From contig JAKIUK010000106.1 in the NCBI GenBank assembly GCA_021647585.1, forward strand, positions 1 through 7,677: a DNA stretch of 7,677 bases, in the 5' to 3' direction. A program made the translations under genes and the position numbers. This document shows positions 5,931 through 7,677 of this stretch, piece after piece; position 1 is the first letter of the stretch, and each line of letters begins with the position of its first letter. The notes below the pieces were generated by a model that saw nothing but the letters and a program-made list of their open reading frames with translations, was not told the origin of the DNA and did no database searches. The DNA is from Methylococcaceae bacterium (GTDB taxonomy: Bacteria > Pseudomonadota > Gammaproteobacteria > Methylococcales > Methylomonadaceae).

Positions 5931-6596
5931 TTATTCACCTGCAGCTTTGGCAGGGTCAACTTTGGATCCACAAGACATTTCACCACCTTTCATATCCATG
6001 CTACCCATTTTTCCTTTCATTTTTTCCATCATGGCACCGCAAGACATCTCACCACTTTTCATTTTTTCCATCATGGCACCACAAGACATTTCGCCACCTT
6101 TCATATCCATACCTTCCATGTTGCCTTTCGCGCCTTTTTTCAGGTCGCCACAAGAACCTTCTTTACCTTTCATCATGGCACCACAGACATTTTCCATGCC
6201 TTTTTTCATTTTATCGCCATCCATCATGCCAGCACATTTTCCTTCACCGCATTTGCCTTCCGATGATTTTTTAGCGGCTTTTTTGCTATCTCCGCAGGAA
6301 CCTTCTTTACCTTTCATCATGGCACCACAGACATTTTCCATGCCTTTTTTCATTTTATCGCCATCCATCATCGCGCCACATTTTCCTTCACCGCATGATG
6401 CTTCGTTAGCTTTTTTACCCCAAGGTTTAATTGTGTAGTTTGCGGAAGAATCAGAATCAGCAACTTGCATATAACCGTCAGATAACTCGGTCATAGCAAA
6501 TGGGTTGGCTTCTGCATTTGCAGCTGATGCAGTGAAAGCAGAAATGACAACTGTACTCATTGCTGCAGCTAAAGGTGTTTTTTTAATTTTTTTCAT
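5931..6596 (-). CDS. hvfA: HvfA-family RiPP metallophore precursor, repeat-expanded, Cys/Met-rich
   Basis: The 221-residue precursor starts with a Sec-type signal peptide (MKKIKK, a hydrophobic stretch, cleavage probably after ASAANA at 28). A linker with the NPFAMTELSDGYMQVAD motif (31-47) follows, which is characteristic of HvfA-like proteins. From residue 60 on the protein is low complexity and has 11 cysteines (68, 73, 90, 101, 116, 121, 138, 149, 172, 186, 209), ten of them Cys-Gly. They occur as EGKCG or EGKCA (70-74, 113-117, 118-122), EGSCG (98-102, 146-150), ENVCG (87-91, 135-139), GEMSCG (168-173, 182-187, 205-210) and EASCG. About 29 Met lie after the signal, and no Phe, Trp, Tyr, His or Arg after residue 59. 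In known relatives cysteines of EGKCG motifs are modified by the MNIO enzyme and bind copper in the periplasm. A GAGG ribosome binding site precedes the ATG. It is first in the hvfABC cluster. The product's metal is inferred. Confidence 0.88.
   Translation of the reverse strand: MKKIKKTPLAAAMSTVVISAFTASAANAEANPFAMTELSDGYMQVADSDSSANYTIKPWGKKANEASCGEGKCGAMMDGDKMKKGMENVCGAMMKGKEGSCGDSKKAAKKSSEGKCGEGKCAGMMDGDKMKKGMENVCGAMMKGKEGSCGDLKKGAKGNMEGMDMKGGEMSCGAMMEKMKSGEMSCGAMMEKMKGKMGSMDMKGGEMSCGSKVDPAKAAGE
6018..6101 (-). repeat. 42-nt tandem repeat in hvfA (two copies)
   Basis: Two adjacent 42-nt units (6018-6059 and 6060-6101) encode the 14-residue units around GEMSCGAMMEKMK. They differ at only a few, mostly third-codon, positions. 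A third partial unit (GGEMSCGSK) ends the protein, near 5960-6000. The period is a multiple of three, so gain or loss of a unit keeps the frame. Confidence 0.8.
6154..6252 (-). repeat. Segmental duplication in hvfA, copy nearer the 3' end
   Basis: This copy matches 6298-6396 at 95 of 99 positions, and 74 consecutive bases (6154-6227 against 6298-6371) are identical. The offset is 144 nt, exactly 48 codons. It encodes about residues 116-148 (EGKC-MMDGDKMKKGMENVCGAMMKG...). The identity, including third-codon positions, points to a recent in-frame duplication. Confidence 0.9.
6298..6396 (-). repeat. Segmental duplication in hvfA, copy nearer the 5' end
   Basis: This is the partner of 6154-6252. 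It encodes about residues 68-100, with one EGKCG, one ENVCG and one EGSCG cysteine per unit. The four mismatches are clustered at 6372-6378 and make this copy EGKCGAMM where the other has EGKCAGMM. Confidence 0.9.
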
Positions 6597-6688
6597 TATA
6601 GCCCCTCAAATTTTTAATATAGTTTTGGTTATAGTCCAACACTCAAGAGCATTCGTTGCTACTTAAGATATCAAAAAGGTAAACTTCC

Positions 6689-6713
6689 GACTATACAGAA
6701 TAAAAAGAGTTCC
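6689..6713 (-). promoter_or_regulatory. Candidate ECF-sigma promoter for hvfABC
   Basis: On the minus strand GGAAC (6709-6713) is followed, 17 bases later, by GTC (6689-6691), the pattern of many ECF sigma promoters. It lies about 95 bases upstream of the hvfA start in the 136-bp gap behind nth. Bufferin-type operons are often controlled by ECF sigma factors, which fits, but two short boxes can occur by chance. No good sigma-70 alternative is evident; TTGAGT with TATATT has a 19-base spacer. Confidence 0.2.
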
Positions 6714-6732
6714 AGCTAGAGATGGTTTGTAT

Positions 6733-7368
6733 TTAATATTCTGCTTTATCTTTAAATTCACACAAATCTTCAATAACACAGCTTTGGCATCTGGGTTTAC
6801 GTGCAATGCAGGTATAACGACCATGTAGTATTAATAAATGATGGGCATCTATTTTGTGCTTTTTGGGCACCCATTTTTCCAGGTTATTTTCAACGATGAC
6901 TACATTTTTGCCTTTAGCCAGTCCCGTGCGATTCGATACTCTGAATATATGTGTATCTACTGCAATGGTGGGATGACCAAAGGCGGTGTTTAAAATGACA
7001 TTTGCTGTTTTACGACCCACACCGGCAAGTGCTTCAAGTTCATCTCTGGTTTGAGGGACTTTACCATTATGCTTTTCCAGCAGGCGTTGACAGAGCTTAA
7101 TAATATTTGCGCCTTTGCTGTTAAACAAACCAATAGTTTTTATATAACCTTTTAACCCATCTAGACCTAAATCTAATATTGCCTGGGGGGTATTGGCTAC
7201 AGGGAAAAGTTTTGCAGTTGCTTTATTTACACCTTTGTCTGTAGCCTGTGCAGATAAAACGACAGCAATCAATAATTCAAAGGGAGTTGAGTAATGCAGT
7301 TCTGTTTCCGGATTTGGTATGGCGGCGGCTAAACGGTCAAATATGGCCAGGCGTTTTTCTTTATTCAT
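6733..7368 (-). CDS. nth: Endonuclease III (DNA glycosylase/AP lyase)
   Basis: The enzyme excises oxidised pyrimidines such as thymine glycol and cleaves the resulting abasic site in base-excision repair. From the ATG at 7366-7368 the protein is 211 residues, the same as E. coli Nth, and begins MNKEKRL as E. coli begins MNKAKRL. The helix-hairpin-helix LAGVGRKTANV carries the catalytic Lys120, and Asp138 lies in AVDTHIFRV. The [4Fe-4S] cluster motif C-x6-C-x2-C-x5-C is complete (Cys187, 194, 197, 203). The frame stays open to an ATG at 7422 (229 residues), but that ATG lies inside an extragenic repeat and lacks a ribosome binding site, so I prefer 7368. In many gammaproteobacteria nth follows the rnf genes; none is visible here. 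hvfA follows on the same strand after 136 bp. Confidence 0.95.
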   Translation of the reverse strand: MNKEKRLAIFDRLAAAIPNPETELHYSTPFELLIAVVLSAQATDKGVNKATAKLFPVANTPQAILDLGLDGLKGYIKTIGLFNSKGANIIKLCQRLLEKHNGKVPQTRDELEALAGVGRKTANVILNTAFGHPTIAVDTHIFRVSNRTGLAKGKNVVIVENNLEKWVPKKHKIDAHHLLILHGRYTCIARKPRCQSCVIEDLCEFKDKAEY

Positions 7369-7417
7369 TTTGGGTGATAATATTTGTATTTCTAACTGTT
7401 TAAATTTATAAAGAACT

Positions 7418-7460
7418 GTCATTTCGACCGGAGGGAGATATCTTGTTGCTCAAGATTCCT
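7418..7460. repeat. Extragenic repeat with a short hairpin upstream of nth
   Basis: The sequence GTCATTTCGACCGGAGGGAG followed by the hairpin ATCTTG-TTGCT-CAAGAT (7440-7456) resembles a widely dispersed extragenic repeat of bacterial genomes (GTCATTTCGAgCgaAgcGAGaaATCT type). It overlaps the upstream alternative nth ATG and so argues against that start. Confidence 0.5.
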
Positions 7461-7496
7461 CAGCAGCAGCTCTTAGGTAACTGCTCCTGCGTTGTT

Positions 7497-7556
7497 CTAC
7501 TACACACCATTCATGGTGTTATGCGTTACCCTACTACATGCTGTCCATGGCATTAT
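7497..7556. repeat. Tandem pair of hairpin repeats
   Basis: Two 26-nt units (7497-7522 and 7531-7556, period 34) share CTACTACA and the ending TTAT and match at 19 of 26 positions. The first forms the perfect hairpin ACACCAT-TC-ATGGTGT (7504-7519). The second keeps a 7-bp stem, ATGCTGT-CC-ATGGCAT, through compensatory and G-T changes. The rest of the right edge (7557-7677) shows no gene or structure that I can support. Confidence 0.5.
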
Positions 7557-7677
7557 CCTGTCATAACCTTGTAAACACCTAATTTTATTTGTTTTTACTT
7601 TCCATTTTCCACATAAAAACCTTCCCTCTGAAATCGTCATTCAGTAGACCCGTTTTCTATGCAGTGTTTTTTATAAA

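Noticed and set aside
6018..6396. Regular repeats that could suggest a CRISPR array
   Set aside because: The repeats are in frame (42 and 144 nt periods), lie inside a signal-peptide-bearing CDS and have no unique spacers of constant length.
5947..6438. Open frames on the plus strand opposite hvfA (163 and 142 residues, His/Phe- or Pro/Ser-rich)
   Set aside because: They are the antisense of a low-complexity Met/Cys/Lys repeat gene. The repeat and codon bias keep them open, they have no ribosome binding site, and hvfA itself has signal peptide, motif and operon support.
7557..7677. Short minus-strand frame near the right edge (ending ...MWKMESKNK)
   Set aside because: About 24 codons after a stop, no start with a ribosome binding site and no recognisable similarity.

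Overview
The window looks like AT-rich chromosomal DNA from a gammaproteobacterium. The best taxonomic evidence is an endonuclease III that aligns almost residue for residue with the E. coli enzyme, a GloA of the E. coli type, and a HvfA-type precursor of the kind found in gammaproteobacteria. The dense extragenic palindromes and the PilZ-like protein would suit a methanotroph such as a member of the Methylococcales, but that is a guess.

Layout, left to right. At 1-126 is the end of an insertion sequence (probably IS481-like), whose transposase start is cut by the window edge. It has interrupted a multi-PAS sensor gene (minus strand, 62-1018). Behind that gene lies a 54-codon frame (1040-1204) resembling the N-terminus of HD-GYP-type proteins. 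Then come gloA (minus) and a divergent ASCH-domain gene (plus). A strong sigma-70-like promoter (2044-2071) precedes a long plus-strand gene for a PilZ-like protein, split into two frames at a dnaX-type slippery heptamer (2208-3928). A roughly 200-bp imperfect palindrome (3926-4137) fills the gap between convergent genes.

The centrepiece is a minus-strand cluster, hvfA-hvfB-hvfC (6596 down to 4202). HvfA is a secreted, Cys/Met/Lys/Gly-rich RiPP precursor. HvfB is an MNIO (DUF692) iron enzyme and HvfC its DUF2063 partner. By analogy with bufferins and HvfA metallophores, HvfB and HvfC would convert cysteines in the EGKCG-like motifs into copper-binding heterocycles, and the product would act in the periplasm. 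The precursor is unusual: 11 cysteines in several motif variants, built by a 144-nt (48-codon) segmental duplication plus a 42-nt tandem repeat, with no His, Arg or aromatic residue after residue 59. A long perfect hairpin lies between the precursor gene and the enzyme genes and could set a high precursor-to-enzyme ratio. No DoxX-type hvfD follows hvfC.

Behind hvfA lies nth (endonuclease III; the start at 7368 is preferred over 7422). The right edge (7418-7677) holds extragenic repeats, including two tandem hairpins with compensatory changes, and no recognisable gene.
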